Shown: positions 63,881 to 64,000 of the stretch, piece by piece | Layout of the letters: the number at the start of each line of letters is the position of its first letter | Position numbering within the stretch: the stretch's first letter is position 1 | Origin: Chromobotia macracanthus | Lineage: Eukaryota > Chordata > Actinopteri > Cypriniformes > Botiidae | Direction: 5' to 3' | Length of the DNA stretch: 64,000 nucleotides | NCBI GenBank assembly: GCA_036877525.1 | Contig: JAZGTH010000067.1 | Location: 2,444,001 to 2,508,000 of the forward strand | Notes under the pieces: generated by a model | What the model was told of the DNA's origin: nothing | What the model saw: only the letters and a program-made list of their open reading frames with translations | Database searches by the model: none | Translations under genes and position numbers: made by a program

Positions 63881-64000
63881 CTTCTCACATGCATAAATCT
63901 GTAGGTCATTGTTAATGTAAATTTGAGATCATGAGATCCGAGTGCACATTAATGTCAGTTCTGTTGTGCGGTTCACTGGATAGCAGTAATGAGAATAAGC

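Noticed and set aside
10042..64000. C-terminal exons of galnt18 (the next gene in human)
   Set aside because: None of the expected lectin-domain segments was found in the translated frames, though short exons could be missed by eye.

Overview
The window is vertebrate nuclear DNA, most likely from a teleost and possibly a cyprinid or relative. The evidence is spliced genes with GT-AG introns, AT-rich non-coding sequence with CpG-rich promoter patches, long CA microsatellites, fish-type tRNA-derived SINEs and many small inverted-repeat elements (MITEs). The species cannot be fixed from the sequence alone.

Region 1 (1-10,000) is the only clearly genic part. On the minus strand lies a complete eif4g2 gene (DAP5/NAT1/p97), a translation initiation factor. 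All 20 coding exons could be placed with consistent phases. They encode 898 residues, compared with about 907 in human. Translation starts at a GTG codon at 9180; the first in-frame ATG is about 200 codons later. A CpG-rich promoter with a CRE and an ETS site lies at 9,360-10,000. The intron at 4553-4846 hosts a C/D box snoRNA matching SNORD97. It carries a 10-nt antisense element to the anticodon loop of elongator tRNA-Met, positioned to direct 2'-O-methylation of C34. On the plus strand, the last three exons of an unrecognised gene (148-617) converge on eif4g2, and the poly(A) signals suggest the two transcripts overlap tail to tail at about 890-970.

Region 2 (10,000-64,000) is a long gene-poor stretch, intergenic or intronic. 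No known protein family could be recognised there. It holds an isolated CpG-rich patch at 45.47-45.76 kb followed by a good plus-strand splice donor at 45,882, and one well-delimited orphan exon candidate at 60,066-60,158. Together these could be the start of an unknown plus-strand gene. It also holds several candidate conserved regulatory blocks, judged by composition only.

Mobile DNA in region 2 falls into recurring families: (A) a roughly 260-300 bp fold-back MITE with CCCAGCTAAC...GTTAGCTGGG ends, at least ten copies, nine of them between 33 and 57 kb; (B) a MITE with TTAAAGCTGCAGTC ends whose TTAA edges suggest piggyBac-type mobilisation, including a 70-bp minimal copy; (C) one 270-bp element with 23-bp inverted ends and a CCCTAA-rich interior; and (D) tRNA-derived SINEs. 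Several perfect hairpins and microsatellites complete the picture.
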